A program made the translations under genes and the position numbers. Of a stretch of DNA of 33,084 nt, positions 22,372-32,511 are shown one piece after another. Positions within the stretch are counted from its first letter, which is position 1; each line of letters begins with the position of its first letter. This DNA is from Chlamydomonas sphaeroides (lineage: Eukaryota > Chlorophyta > Chlorophyceae > Chlamydomonadales > Chlamydomonadaceae): NCBI GenBank assembly GCA_001662425.1, contig BDDC01000577.1, forward strand, positions 13,406-46,489. Direction: 5' to 3'. The notes under the pieces are model-generated. The model saw nothing but the letters and a program-made list of their open reading frames with translations, did no database searches and was not told the DNA's origin.

Positions 22372-22911
22372 GTCGCCGTCGACCTGCGCAGCATGGACGA
22401 GCCACCATACTCATTCATGTCCGCCCGTCTCACGGGGCGAGCCTTACATCCATGGCATCGCCCATGACTGCTTGCTCGTAGTCCCAGGCCCAAGGAGTGA
22501 AAGCTGCTAGCGCGAAGGTACGCGCAAGGCGAAATAGTCAGGAGCTGGCTTGGGGCTCAGCGCAATTCTGCGGGCCGTTTCACAACTGCTACATCAGAAA
22601 GGCGTTGTGCCGAATAGCGCGCACGAAAGCATGCCCCTGCAAGAGCTGTCGTGGAACGGTGGAAGGGTTCAAACGTTCGGTGCCTCTGTGTGGACGCGGA
22701 AGTTCACTGTGTAAGGCAACTTATGTGCTGTGTGGTAGTTTATCGCGCTGTCAGTGACGAAGATGTCCGGGCACTTGTGCAAGCGAGCTGCGCCTTCCCA
22801 CGGAGTTTCCCCCGGCCTAGTCCCCCGGCCTATGCCCGCGACTGCGCCTTCCCCATAGTGGAGCCTTGTTATGGAAAACTAAAGCGAAGCCAGGGGTATG
22901 TCTAATGGAGC
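22372..22911 (-). promoter_or_regulatory. Upstream region of condensin CAP-H
   Basis: About 540 bases separate the CAP-H start codon from the probable end of the upstream RAMA-MPN transcript on the same strand. The region should contain the promoter and 5' leader. No TATA box or known motif was recognised. Immediately upstream of the start the conserved frame is closed by a stop, and a possible acceptor (CTGCGCAG) lies 12 bases before the ATG, so a short 5' exon carrying a different start is conceivable. Confidence 0.4.
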
Positions 22912-22916
22912 TTACA
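22912..22916 (-). terminator. Candidate TGTAA polyadenylation signal of the RAMA-MPN gene
   Basis: TGTAA on the minus strand, 877 bases after the stop codon at 23793. The stretch between (22917-23792) is C-rich on the plus strand and has no minus-strand exon chain, which fits a long 3' untranslated region. Confidence 0.5.
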
Positions 22917-23792
22917 TTGGCTGAAATCGCTGCAACGCGAAATTCAAGACTGGGTGCGACTCGACGCAACACGGCACATGCTTTGGCTTCGTTGGCAGGC
23001 TGCGGCCTTCAACGACCCCCTCAACTTCATCTGCAGTGTGCACATAGGAACTACGTACCCGTGCCGCACGGCGCGCCCGCCCTACAGCGTAGCTCACCCA
23101 TTCCCGCCGAGGAAGCCTGCCACATACCGCCAGTACCACCCAGTCCCCTTCTCCCAGCCTGAGCAGGCACGCGAGTCGTTGCCACCGACCACCGCTACGC
23201 TGCACACACACAACCCACCACACCGGCCCCCGGCCCTCGCCAGCCCCTCCCAGGGCCCGCATACCTTGCCCCTCGGCAATGCGTGTCGCTGCCCTTGCTC
23301 TTCTCCGCCAGGCCGCCGTCAAGTGTCCGCGCACGGCCGCAGCGCCATGCAGACCCCCCAGCCACGGCGCCCCACATTCCCACCACCCACGCGCCCATCT
23401 CCAGCGCCGCCAGCGCCCGCCGCCGCCACGCCGACCCAACCGTCCCGGCCCGCCCTTCGCACCACCGAGCTCCCCGCCTCTGCGCCGCCCCAGGCAACCC
23501 CCAACCTCCTGACGGCCCTCGCCTCACGCCACGCGGCGCCGCCGCTGCCCTGCCTCCATGACCCCAGCAATCTCCTGCGTGACGCCGCCGCCGCCGCCAA
23601 GACCGCCGCGGCGCCGCGGCCAGCGAGCCCACCGCCATACCTCCCGCCATCACCCCGCTGCTTCCGCACCCCCCCCCCCACGAACACAGGCACCGGCGGC
23701 TGACGCTGCCGCCTCGGCGTCGCCGCCAGCAAGCTCCGCTACAAGGCCTCACCCCACCCTCCTCCTCCACCCCGTCTACCTCCGCCTCCCGC

Positions 23793-26700
23793 TCAATCCG
23801 TGTCGGGGTCCTCGTACTCATCGTCATCGTCCAGTTTGATGTCCATGTCCTCCTCCTCCGTGTCCTCCTCGTCGCTCGCAAACTCCTCGAAGTCCACCCC
23901 GTTGCGCCCGCGCCCGCCGCGCCGCCCGCGGCCGCCCGGCTCGCCGTCATCCGAGGCGCGGCCGCGGCCGGACAAGCGCTGCAGCGGCCTCGACTCGGCG
24001 GTGAGGAACTCGTGCTGCACCATGTCGCGGAGCTGGGGCGGAAGGGTGGGGCGGAGGGAAGGGGCGGAGGTGAGGCGAGGGGCAACGGAGGTGGGGGGAG
24101 GAGCAGGGAGCGAGGTGGGACAGGGGCGATCCACGGCGGTGGTGCCAGGGGACACCCGCTGAACCAGGGGGGCAGCGGTATGTGGGCTAGGTCGACTTGG
24201 CAGCAGCCCGTTGCTGTCAGGCGAGCCAGGGCACGCGCTCCACGACGCTTCCAGAAGGCACGGCGCAAGCCAGCGCGGCACGGCAGTTGTGTACGTGATG
24301 CCGTACGACCCACCATGTTGCCGTACGTGATGCGCAGGTCGCCCTCGAACAGGTCGGGCAGCCGGCTGCACACGCTGCCCACCAGCTTCTCCAGGCAGGC
24401 CACCGGCGGCTGCCCCGCCGGCGGCGAGCGCCAGGGCAGCGGCAGCGGCGCGCGCGTGTTGCGCAGCGCATAGGTGCGCGCCGTGTGCTGCGGGGGTTGG
24501 GGAGGGGAGAGGAGGTGCAGGGAGAGGGCGGGTCGGGGTGAGGAAGCGCCAGGCGGCAGCGAGCAGGCGCTAGTAAGGGGCCCTAGCCTGCCTCCGCTGT
24601 GCGAACATTGCTCTCCGCCTGCCCTTCCACCAGAGCGGAGCCGCCCCCCCTGTCCCCCGCTCCTCGTCCCTCTTCCCTGTTCCCATCTCCCTCTTCCCAC
24701 TTCCCCCTCCCCGCCTCCGCCGTCCCCTCCCCATCCCCTCCCCACCAGCCCCCTACCCGGAACTGCGTGGGCACCAAGTTCGTCCGCGTCTGCCCGTCCC
24801 CCGCTCCCCTTCACCCCCTCGCTCCTCCGCCTCCCCTCCCCATCCCCTCGCCCCCCCCTACCTGGAACTGCGTGGGCACCAGGTTCATGATGTCCATGTG
24901 GGCGGTGGCGCTAGACACCAGCTCCAGCCCCAGACCCATGGGCCGCATGTCGGGAGGCAGCGGGCCGCCCAGCGCCACGGCGGCGGGCAGCCCCGGCGGC
25001 AGCGGCGAGGAGCGGTCGTACTCGACATGGAACCACGTGATGGGGCTGCTGGGCGGGCCTGCGCGGCGGGGGATGGCGACAAAAGGGGTGAGCGTAAAAG
25101 CGAGTAACATCGGCGCCAGGTCCGCACGGGCGCGGCTGCGCCAGGCCAGCAGCACCGCTGACCGTGGCGGCCCCGAACCATGGTAGAGGCAGCGGGCTCG
25201 TTCCCGGGCTGTCAACACAACTGGTGGCAGCGTGCCGCCAACACATGCAGCTGCGCGGTCCCGCCCGATCCCTAATTGGACCCATGTCCGGGTCGCCGGA
25301 CGGCAGGTCCCGTTCTGATGGACCGCGGTCCGCACTGGCCCCACATACCGTCGCCAGGCTCCGAGCCGGGCTTCACACACGTACTTACGGCCACCCCCCG
25401 CCCGCTCGCTCCCACTCACTGGGCATGTCCGGGTCGTAGGGCGCCAGCACCGCGCACACGGCCGGCTCGTCGCCCTGCGGCGTGCGGCAGTCGAGCTGCT
25501 GCGCCGCCGCCGCCAGCACGTCCATTGCGTTGGGGCCGCTGGAGTAGCCGGGGTGCGTGCGGTAGTTGCCCACCACCGCCAGGCCCCACTTCTTGATCAC
25601 CTCAACCACCTGCCACGGGCGAAGAACAGGTTTACGTACGCCGGGTGTTGCTGTGCACACACACACACACACACACGCGGCACACGGACCCAGCCACCCG
25701 TCAGCGAGCAGAGCGCAGCCACGCCCCTCCCGGCCGCCCAACCACGGCAGGTTCAGTGGTGTCGACCTCCTCCTCCAAAACGTAGACACGCACTGCCACA
25801 CGCCGGCCACATTGCTCAACGCCCTCCCGCCCACGCCCGCAGCCGCAGCCCCACCCACCCGCGGCAGGTCGGTGGTGTCAAAGTCCACCACGCGCGTGGG
25901 CCGCCCCCCGCTGGCCGACAGCGCGTTGGGCGGCGGCGGCGCCTCCAGCACCGGGAAGGCGCGCGCCACGGTGAGCGTGCGGGAGGCGGCGTCCCAGGTG
26001 CCGCCCAGCAGGCCGCCCACCTCGGCGGAGCACATGTGGGCGTGGAAGTCCATGAGGATGACCACCCTGCGAGACGCAGGGGCGTGAGGTGGGCGGTAGG
26101 GTAGGCGTGGAGGTGGGAGGCGTAAGGGGGAGGAGAGGCCCGCGGAAAGGGCGGCAGGCGCGGAGGCCGGCAGGCAGCGTGCGCTGGCCGCTGCGGCGCG
26201 CAGGGCAGCGGCGGCGCCGCTGCAGCGCGCGGTGGACAGCGTGCACGCGGCGCCGTGGCATACCCGTTTGCTGGGCCGCCCCCCACGCAGCCGAGCTAGC
26301 GGGTGTAGGGTACCCCCGCTCCCGCTCGTTCCGGGGCCTGCCTCACATCTCCGACACGTTGAGCTTGAAGGGCTGCGCGCCCTCCTCGCCGCTGCCGGGC
26401 GTCCCGGTGTAGGCGCCGACCTCGATGGGCGGCAGCGCGGGCGGCTGCGGCAGCGGCAGCAGCGTGCCCGGGCGCGGCGGCACGGTGCCCTGCGAGGATG
26501 AGGAGGAGGATGAGGAGGAGGATGAGCAGGAGGGGGAGGAGGAGAAGGAGGGGGCCGCGGGTGGAGAGCAGAGCGGAGCGGAGCGCAGCGGCGGCGTGCG
26601 GTGCGGCGGGCCCAGCGTGCGGTGCGGTGCGGTGCGGTTTGTGCACCTATGATGAGCGCGGGCGGCGGGCAGGGTACCGGTACAGGCGGCGCGTCACCGC

Positions 26701-28594
26701 CCACCCACCGCCTTTGTTGGCGAGGCCATGCCGTCCTGTGTGTGGGGTGCGGTGGGGGCAGGAGCGGGCTCACATTAGACACCTAGCGCCGCCCGGTCCC
26801 CGCTGCAGCAGCTCGCTGCTCGACGCGGCGGCAGGAAAGCCGCCTGCACGCGCCAGCCCTTGCGCCGACGGCCGACGGCCCCGAGCAGGCCTCGCTGCTC
26901 ACCACGTGCCTCCAGCGCACCAGCACGCGTGTGCGGGGCGCTCAGCCACCCCGCGACACACAAACGATGATGCTGGCCCAGCCCACCCACCCCACCACCA
27001 CCACCCGCCATGCTCGCCTTGAGCCGTAGCTTGATCCTTAGCCCCGGTCGCGAGCCTGCCGCGTCGTCCCCCTCCATCCGCTGCCGCTTGTTGGGCGGGC
27101 CGTCTGGGGGCCAGTAAACCACGGTGGTGTGCCTTGCAGCATGCGACACGAGGCCAGCAAGGCGATCACACGCCCACAACCACACCCTCAACACCTCCCC
27201 CACGAGTCTGGCTGTCGCCGGACGCCAGCCGGTCACACACTCCAGCCCCGCAGAAGCCAGCACAAACACATACACACGCAGCCCAGCCCAGGCGCGCCAC
27301 GCACCGTCGTCCTGGGGCGAGGGCGACCCGGGCGCGCTGGAGCCCGGCGAGAGGCCGGCGCCGGCGCTGGGAGTGGACCTCGCGGCGTCGGCGGCCGCCA
27401 GCTGTTGCCGCAGGTACTGATCCTTGAAGTGCTCCAGTAGCCTTCGTGGCGCAACGGCAAGCAGTTGGGACAGGTCTGGGTTACGCGCAGGTGCTCGGGG
27501 CAGCTGGGCGGGCGTGCACTTGTGGGTTTGGCCTTGCCCTGCTGTCTGGCGTGCTGGTGAGGGGCGCGGGGCGGCGCTGCCAAGGCAAGCGGCAGCGGCA
27601 GCACCGGCGTACTCACTTTCCGGCGTACTTGACCGCCTTCCAGCCATCGTCCGCCTTGCGGTCGGGGTTGAGCTTGCGCTTGACGGAGATGGAGAAAGCC
27701 GACGGCGACTCAAATGACTGGCCTGCGGTTGATTAAAAGGCGGCTGATTAAACGGCTGCGCGCGGCGCGAGGAGTGAGCAACGGGTGTGTGGGCAGACGG
27801 CCAGGGCAGGGCCGCCACGGAGCGCAGGCAGCCGGGTGTGCAGCGGAAGGCCGGCCGCGCTTCAGCGGCGCGGGTCGACTGGCCGCGCCCCAGTGCTGGG
27901 CCGCTGATGGCGGTCGCTGGCTAGACAGCTCCTCGCCCCATCGCACCGCCACAAACAATGGTGCCCTCCTCCGTCAGGTCGGCCCACGTGATAAGTCCCT
28001 TGTACTCCACGTACAGCTGCGGGCAGAGCCAGAGGGCAGCGAGGCGCAGGGATGACCGCATGGCGCGATAGGCTTTCGCGCCAAGAACAGGGGCCAGTGC
28101 TTGGTCGCGGCGGTCTGATGTTATGCTGCGGTGGAGCATTGCTGCCGGCGGCTGGGGTGGGGACGGTGAGGATGGTCGACGTCAGCGTCTCACCACTTTG
28201 CTGCCCGGCACCAGGAAGCCACCGTCTAGCAGCGTCCGCAGCGTGATAGCGCCAGCTGGCCGTTTAGGGGCCGCCTTTCCCTTGGCCGTCTTGGCGGGCG
28301 GCGCACGGGGCTTGCTCGCGGGCAAGGGCGGCCGCGAGAGGGGCACGACAGGCGTCGCGCCTGCGGGGCCGCCAGGCGCCGGCGGCATCCTAGGCGGCGC
28401 GCGACCCGCCCCAGGACCTCGTGTCCTCGCAGTTGCAGCCGCCTGCGAGGGGCGTGCGTAGTGCGCAGCGGTGTAGGCTTCCCGCCAACAAGAATCCGGC
28501 GCAGCTCGCGGCTTTGCTGCCCTTGATGCGGCTTATAGAACTGACGAACCTGCTGTATGAGGCGACCCTCATCGTCTGTGTCGGTGTCGCTCAT
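23793..28594 (-). CDS. RAMA domain + MPN (JAMM-like, degenerate) protein, MPND-like, 12 exons
   Basis: Exons in transcript order: 28594-28550, 28442-28194, 28016-27947, 27722-27617, 27441-27305, 27103-27018, 26489-26347, 26066-25859, 25609-25420, 25058-24862, 24487-24314, 24032-23793. Phases agree, giving about 614 residues. A RAMA domain spans about 81-165: ITLRTLLDGGFLVPGSKV, then LYVEYKGLITWADLTEEG, then SFESPSAFSISVKRKLNP and DDGWKAVKY. An MPN domain starts at about 270: PFKLNVSEMVVILMDFHAHM, AEVGGLLGGTWDAASRTLTV, then WGLAVVGNYRTHPGYSSGP and NAMD. The JAMM Glu (294), second His (367) and Asp (378) remain, but the first His is Arg365 and the Ser is Asn375, so metal-dependent isopeptidase activity is doubtful. 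A basic segment (PPNKRQRMEG) may be a nuclear signal, and the tail is strongly acidic. Animal MPND has the same RAMA-MPN order, and RAMA domains are linked to N6-methyladenine DNA binding. Exon 6 may end at GC (27018) or about 15 bases later at GT. The first-exon boundary is the least certain. Confidence 0.9.
24700..24892 (-). repeat. Tandem duplication (period 105 bp) of the end of exon 10 into intron 10
   Basis: The end of exon 10 with its donor and adjacent pyrimidine-rich intron (about 24818-24890) is repeated 105 bases away at about 24715-24785. Both copies contain GGAACTGCGTGGGCACCA on the plus strand, which reads VPTQF on the coding strand. The distal copy has CCGG where the true junction has CCTGG, so its donor reads CGG/GTAGGG instead of CAG/GTAGGG. 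It is a partial exon copy in the intron of the RAMA-MPN gene. Confidence 0.8.
25654..25677. repeat. (CA)n microsatellite in an intron of the RAMA-MPN gene
   Basis: An uninterrupted run of about eleven CA units lies inside the intron between exons 8 and 9. It is ordinary simple-sequence DNA with no coding role. Confidence 0.85.
26493..26640. repeat. GAGGAT-type and GTGCG-type simple repeats in intron 6
   Basis: From about 26495 to 26550 the plus strand is a GAGGAT/GAGGAG array. On the coding (minus) strand it forms the long pyrimidine tract in front of the exon 7 acceptor. From about 26595 to 26640 follows a GTGCG-rich array (GTGCGGTGCGGTGCGG). Both lie in the intron of the RAMA-MPN gene. Confidence 0.75.
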
Positions 28595-28736
28595 AATGAA
28601 AACGCGTGTTCGGCACTCAGCGCTCCCAAAGCCAGCGGCCTGTCAGTGTCAAGCAGCTTCTTGCTTGTGTCCTAGATGTTCTGCGTGCTTGACGGTCGAA
28701 GCCAGGCTCCTCTCATCGATCTAGCACTTCAGCACC
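28595..28736. promoter_or_regulatory. Short divergent intergenic region, probable bidirectional promoter
   Basis: The RAMA-MPN gene reads leftward from 28594. The unknown gene probably reads rightward from an ATG at 28737 in good context (CAGCACCATGGCC). If both starts are right only about 142 bases separate the coding regions, so both promoters and 5' leaders must overlap. No TATA box was seen. If the first exon of the right-hand gene is wrong, the intergenic space extends to at most about 29105. Confidence 0.4.
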
Positions 28737-31102
28737 ATGGCCACGAAGCATCCGAAATTTTTGTTATGCTGCAGAGCAGTTACAAACAGTCGGCATAGCA
28801 GACACATAATGCAGCCTCTGCGTGGGCTGGGAGCCCAAGTCCCCAGCCCAAGCCTCAGACACCGCCTGGTTGCGCGCGTTTGCATCGCTACCTGCGCTTT
28901 GAATGAACTGATTCTGCCTAGCCCTGCCAGCGCTGTCTTCCGCAAGGGACCCGCGGTTCGGGATGCCTCCTATCCGCCCAAAGTCCAGGTTCGCGGGCGC
29001 TCGGAGGGCTAAGGACTCCCCTGATAGACACTTGAATCGCGCGGCGCAGCTCGTGTGCCCTCCTTGCCGAGTCGACGATTCCAACACGCATCATACCCAC
29101 CCCAGGCTGTGCTCGACTTCCTCGACGCCCACCCCATGCGCTGCGGCTCTATCCCCATGGTGAGGCGCGCCCGGCGGTTCAGGTTCGTGCCCCGACCTCT
29201 CCGACCCAACTCGTGTCGCCATGTCCTGTCGGCCTTGAGTACGCATCTCACCGCCCTCGTGCTGGACCGGCAGGGGCCTGCTTACCTGCCTCATCTGCCT
29301 TCAACTCACCTGACTGCTCGTGTCGTGCTCCTCGGCACGCATCCCACACCTCGTTCCAGGATCTGCCTGAACGCTAAGACTCGCTGCCCCGCAACCCTCT
29401 TTACAGGTCTACGACGCGGATGTGTCCTCGGCGCACCTGCCGGCTGTGGTGCAGGGCCTCTCGCCGGACGACGTCATGCCAGCCCAGGCCAACAAGGCCG
29501 GCGCCAAGCCCGGCCCCGACCCCGAGGCCGTGGCGCATTACGCTCGGGTGGTGGCGGGGCTGCTGTACGTGGCATGCGGGTGCGCTCACCCCAGCACCCC
29601 ACACACGGGGTGTTACTCTATTTCGGCCCTGAAAGTTGAACACGCGAGTCACATGCCCGCACCTCAGCACCGCTCAACTGCTGTTGTGCGACGGCAAGGA
29701 TGAAACTGGCACCTCCCGCTCCCGCCGGTCCCTCTTGAGCGCCCGTCACCGCACTCTGCCACCGTCAACAGAAGTGACCACCCCCCGCTGCCCGCGGCCC
29801 GCGGCCCGCGGCTTTCCTTCGGACCCTCGCCCCCCCGTGGCCACACCGCAGCGGCCTGGACCACGCGCACAACCTGGTGACGCCGCTGTGCTGGGGCTCT
29901 GTCACGCCCTACGCCGGCAAGCCCATCGCCGGCAGCAAGGCCGCTCAGGTGCGGACCGAGGCCGGCGGCAGCAGCCATCGCCCTGGCTGCCAAGGGCAAT
30001 AGTGCGCGCAGCTGTACTGCTGCCACTTGGCCCGCACAGCGCCAGGCCGAGGTTGGTGAGAGCAGGGCCAGGGGCAGCGCTCGCGGGCAAGGGGTGGGCG
30101 CTGGCAGCTGCCGCGTTAATGCGGGCCGCCAGGGCCAGGGCCAGGAGGCTGAGGCCCATGTGTGCCGTGCGCTGGCCGCAGGACGCGGCGTACGTGCACG
30201 CGCTGCTGCACCGGGCCGAGGTGCGAGGGGCCTTCGGGGCAGGGCACCCGGGCTATGAGGCTATGGGGCCCGGGCTATGGCGCTATGGGGCTATGGGGCT
30301 ATGGGGCTGTGGGGCTATGGGGCCCGGGCTATGGGGCTATGGGGCCCGGGCTATGGGGCTATGGGGCTATGGGGCCCGGGCTATGAGTTGGCAGCGTGCA
30401 GGGGCTGGGGCTGGGGCTGGCGGTGACATGAGCCCTGCGGCGAGTAGCACGGAGCCGCGCTGGCGTCGGCGAGGGCCGCGTCATGGGTCCGGGTGGGCGG
30501 TGCCCTACCTCAGCATCACGTGCCGGGCAACAACTTAAGCCGGGCCGCCGCCGATTCCTGCAGGGGTCGTGCGACGGCGAGTTCGGCAGCGGCTTCTCCA
30601 ACGCCAACTACTGTGGGTGCTGCGTTCTGCGCCGGACGAGAGAGCCGACAAGCAAGCAGCTCGTGGGGGTCGTCGCCACTGCCTTTGTCGAGCTCTGAAG
30701 CACAGGCCGGACCGGGTCGCTGCGCGCAGGGTACACCGCCACGGGGCGGCACGTGGTGTATGACAAGGTACGGCGGAGCTGCCGGAGGCGGACCACCGTT
30801 GTGGCCCTGCCCCATCCTGCCAGGACCCTGCACACAAGACCCAACATGCCCTCCCGGCGGTCCTGGGTCCGCAGGTGCTGGAATCTATGCGACGCCACGC
30901 GCGCGGCAGCCCGCGGCTGGAGGCCATGGCGGCACGGCACGGCGAGCAGCTGAGCCCCACCAAGTGGGTCGCGGCGGTGGCGGAGGCGGCGGGCTCGCGG
31001 GACGCCGAGCTGACGGGCTGGGTGGAGAAGGTCATGGCAGATGAGGTGCGCGCGCTGCTGTCGCACAGCTACGGCAGGCTGCGGGCCGCGGCGGTGGCGT
31101 GA
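28737..31102 (+). CDS. Conserved-looking protein of unknown function, 7-8 exons
   Basis: The family is not recognised. Well-supported exons: 29106-29159, 29407-29579, 29852-29948, 30182-30220, 30564-30612, 30730-30767, 30875-31102, all phase-consistent. A first exon 28737-28988 joins in phase but is tentative; it would add 84 mostly basic residues with no clear motif. With it the protein is about 309 residues. Distinct segments read AVLDFLDAHPMRCGSIPM, VYDADVSSAHLPAVVQGLSP, ANKAGAKPGPDPEAVAHYAR, GLDHAHNLVTPLCWGSVTPY, AAYVHALLHRAEG, GEFGSGFSNANYW and YTATGRHVVYDK. They are rich in Trp, Tyr, His and Gly and look like a compact soluble enzyme-type fold. The helical C-terminus runs from VLESMRRH to SYGRL. 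No transmembrane segment is visible in the exons from 29106 onward. The gene lies head to head with the RAMA-MPN gene. Its introns hold repeats at 29606-29646 and 30249-30385. Confidence 0.75.
29606..29646 (-). repeat. Dispersed repeat, partial copy D (intron of the unknown gene)
   Basis: About 40 bases (GGGGTGTTACTCTATTTCGG then CCCTGAAAGTTGAACAC) closely match the right half of copy C (GGGGTGGTACTCTATCTCGG then CCCTACAAGTTGAACAC). The copy lies just inside the intron that follows exon 29407-29579. Confidence 0.75.
30249..30385 (+). repeat. Intronic minisatellite built on GGGGCTAT
   Basis: The array mixes an 8-bp unit (GGGGCTAT) and a 14-bp variant (GGGGCCCGGGCTAT) in irregular order, about a dozen units in all. 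It sits in the intron after exon 30182-30220. The variant contains the palindrome GGGCCCGGGC, so the RNA could fold back on itself. Confidence 0.9.
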
Positions 31103-31683
31103 GATGAGGGGAGGGGTTTCCAATTACAACCAGAAGGATGCCAGGAGAGGAACAGAGACCACCCTGCAACAACCGCTCTGGGGAGGCGTTGTGGCGGTCG
31201 CGGTGGCGGCGCTGGCAGGGCGTTGGTTGGCCTGGGTCGGGGCCCGGGCCGCCGGGCGCCAACTGTACATCGGGTGAAGCTGTTCTGCGAGTCCGCGTGC
31301 TTCTTGTGTTCTCAGCTTGCTTGACTGATGTCCTCGGTGCCGGCCATCTGTGGGTTGGCGTAACGGACTTGTCGGGCCCGCGATGTTACGGACTACACAG
31401 TCTTGGATTGCCATTGACTTGGTATCGGGCTAGTGCAAGCGTTGAGATCCCGGCCCTTGCCACAACACTGCATCCAACAGCAAACATGTATGCGATGGAC
31501 GACATGGGGGGTGGACACCCCGCGCCGCGGCATCTTGGCAGTGCCGCTCGCAGATGAGCGTGGGCCACGTGCCGCAGCGCCTGCGGCCCCGGCTGTGGTT
31601 CCTTTCACCCCCCAGGTGTGCTGGTAGCTTATGATAAGCTAGAACGAAGTGAAAGTAGGAATAGCTTGCTGCGCGGAGGTTGG

Positions 31684-31688
31684 TTACA
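31684..31688 (-). terminator. Candidate TGTAA polyadenylation signal of the right-hand partial gene
   Basis: TGTAA on the minus strand, 823 bases beyond the stop codon at 32512. A 3' UTR of this length would resemble the one proposed for the RAMA-MPN gene. It is only a motif match. Confidence 0.3.
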
Positions 31689-32225
31689 CAGCATGTTGGC
31701 GCGGCCGCAGGCGGCACCTCCTCCTGGTGTTTAAGTGTCCATTGGCCCTTGCGGGCTAAGCATTGCCGCAGGGTGGTAAGGGGCTGGGTGGGCAAGGCCG
31801 GCAGCCGCGGGTGCCTCCTGCTGCCGGCCGCTGTGCCGTACGTCGCATGGCTTTGTGCCCCACACGTCACCGCGGATCACACAACCCGCGTCTCCGTGGC
31901 CAGCAGCGACAGTCGAGCCCCGGGTCAGGCGCTGTCGTCGGCCACCGGCCACCGAGCGACCTGCCAGCGGCGAGCCGTGCACCGCATGCGCCGCAAGTAT
32001 CAAAGCCGCAATCCAAACATGCGTACAACCGCCTCCATGCCTAGTCCGCTGGCTTGGGGACGGGCAGAACAGCATCCCGCTTTGCTTGCCATCTCTGCCC
32101 CCGCCCCTGACACCCCAGGGGCCGGTATGTACGCGCTGCATGTCCCGGTGGTCTGCACTCGTTATTGCAACATGAGTACCGAGTTCCAGTCCTCGATTGC
32201 TTGGCCGCCCAACACACTACTTTCT

Positions 32226-32312
32226 TCCTACGCACGACCAGCGCGTCACCAACCCGGGGCGTGCCGCTTGTGGGGTGGTACTCTATCTCGGCCCTACAAG
32301 TTGAACACACCA
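32226..32312 (-). repeat. Dispersed repeat, copy C (intergenic, inverted relative to copies A and B)
   Basis: The left half (CTACGCACGACCAGCGCGTC then GGCGTGCCGC) matches the inverse complement of copy B. The right half (GGTACTCTATCTCGGCCCTA then AAGTTGAACACACC) matches copy D and, more loosely, the inverse complements of copies A and B. It is the copy that links the two halves of the element. Confidence 0.75.
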
Positions 32313-32511
32313 ACAATCGAACGGGTCCCGGTGTGTACGCCTATGCACACGCGGCTGGGCCGTGCTGACAACTACTTCAATAACACCGCATCCGAGGAAA
32401 TTAATGCTCGACCATCCTGCATGTCCACCTCCCAGCCCAACGCCTGACGGCCCTCGCCATCCCCGGCCCTCGCCTCTCGAGCCCCTCGCTCACGCCTCCG
32501 CCCCCCCCCCC

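Larger units (their letters stand above)
31103..32511. other. Intergenic region between converging genes
   Basis: The region lies between the stop of the unknown gene (plus) and the stop of the right-hand partial gene (minus). No phase-consistent exon chain was found on either strand; open frames here give Arg/Pro/Ala-rich or Cys/His-rich shadows. It contains dispersed repeat copy C and a minus-strand TGTAA. Immediately before the right-hand gene's stop codon on the plus strand is a run of C (about 32501-32512). Confidence 0.5.

Noticed and set aside
22954..23703. 249-residue Pro/Ala-rich open frame on the plus strand
   Set aside because: It starts at a plausible ATG but has only low-complexity Pro/Thr/Ala sequence, and it overlaps the probable 3' UTR of the RAMA-MPN gene on the other strand.
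24583..24814. Possible extra exon reading MVPTQFRVGG on the minus strand
   Set aside because: It is the partial duplicate of the exon 10 end; it has no matching 3' splice site and is not needed for phase.
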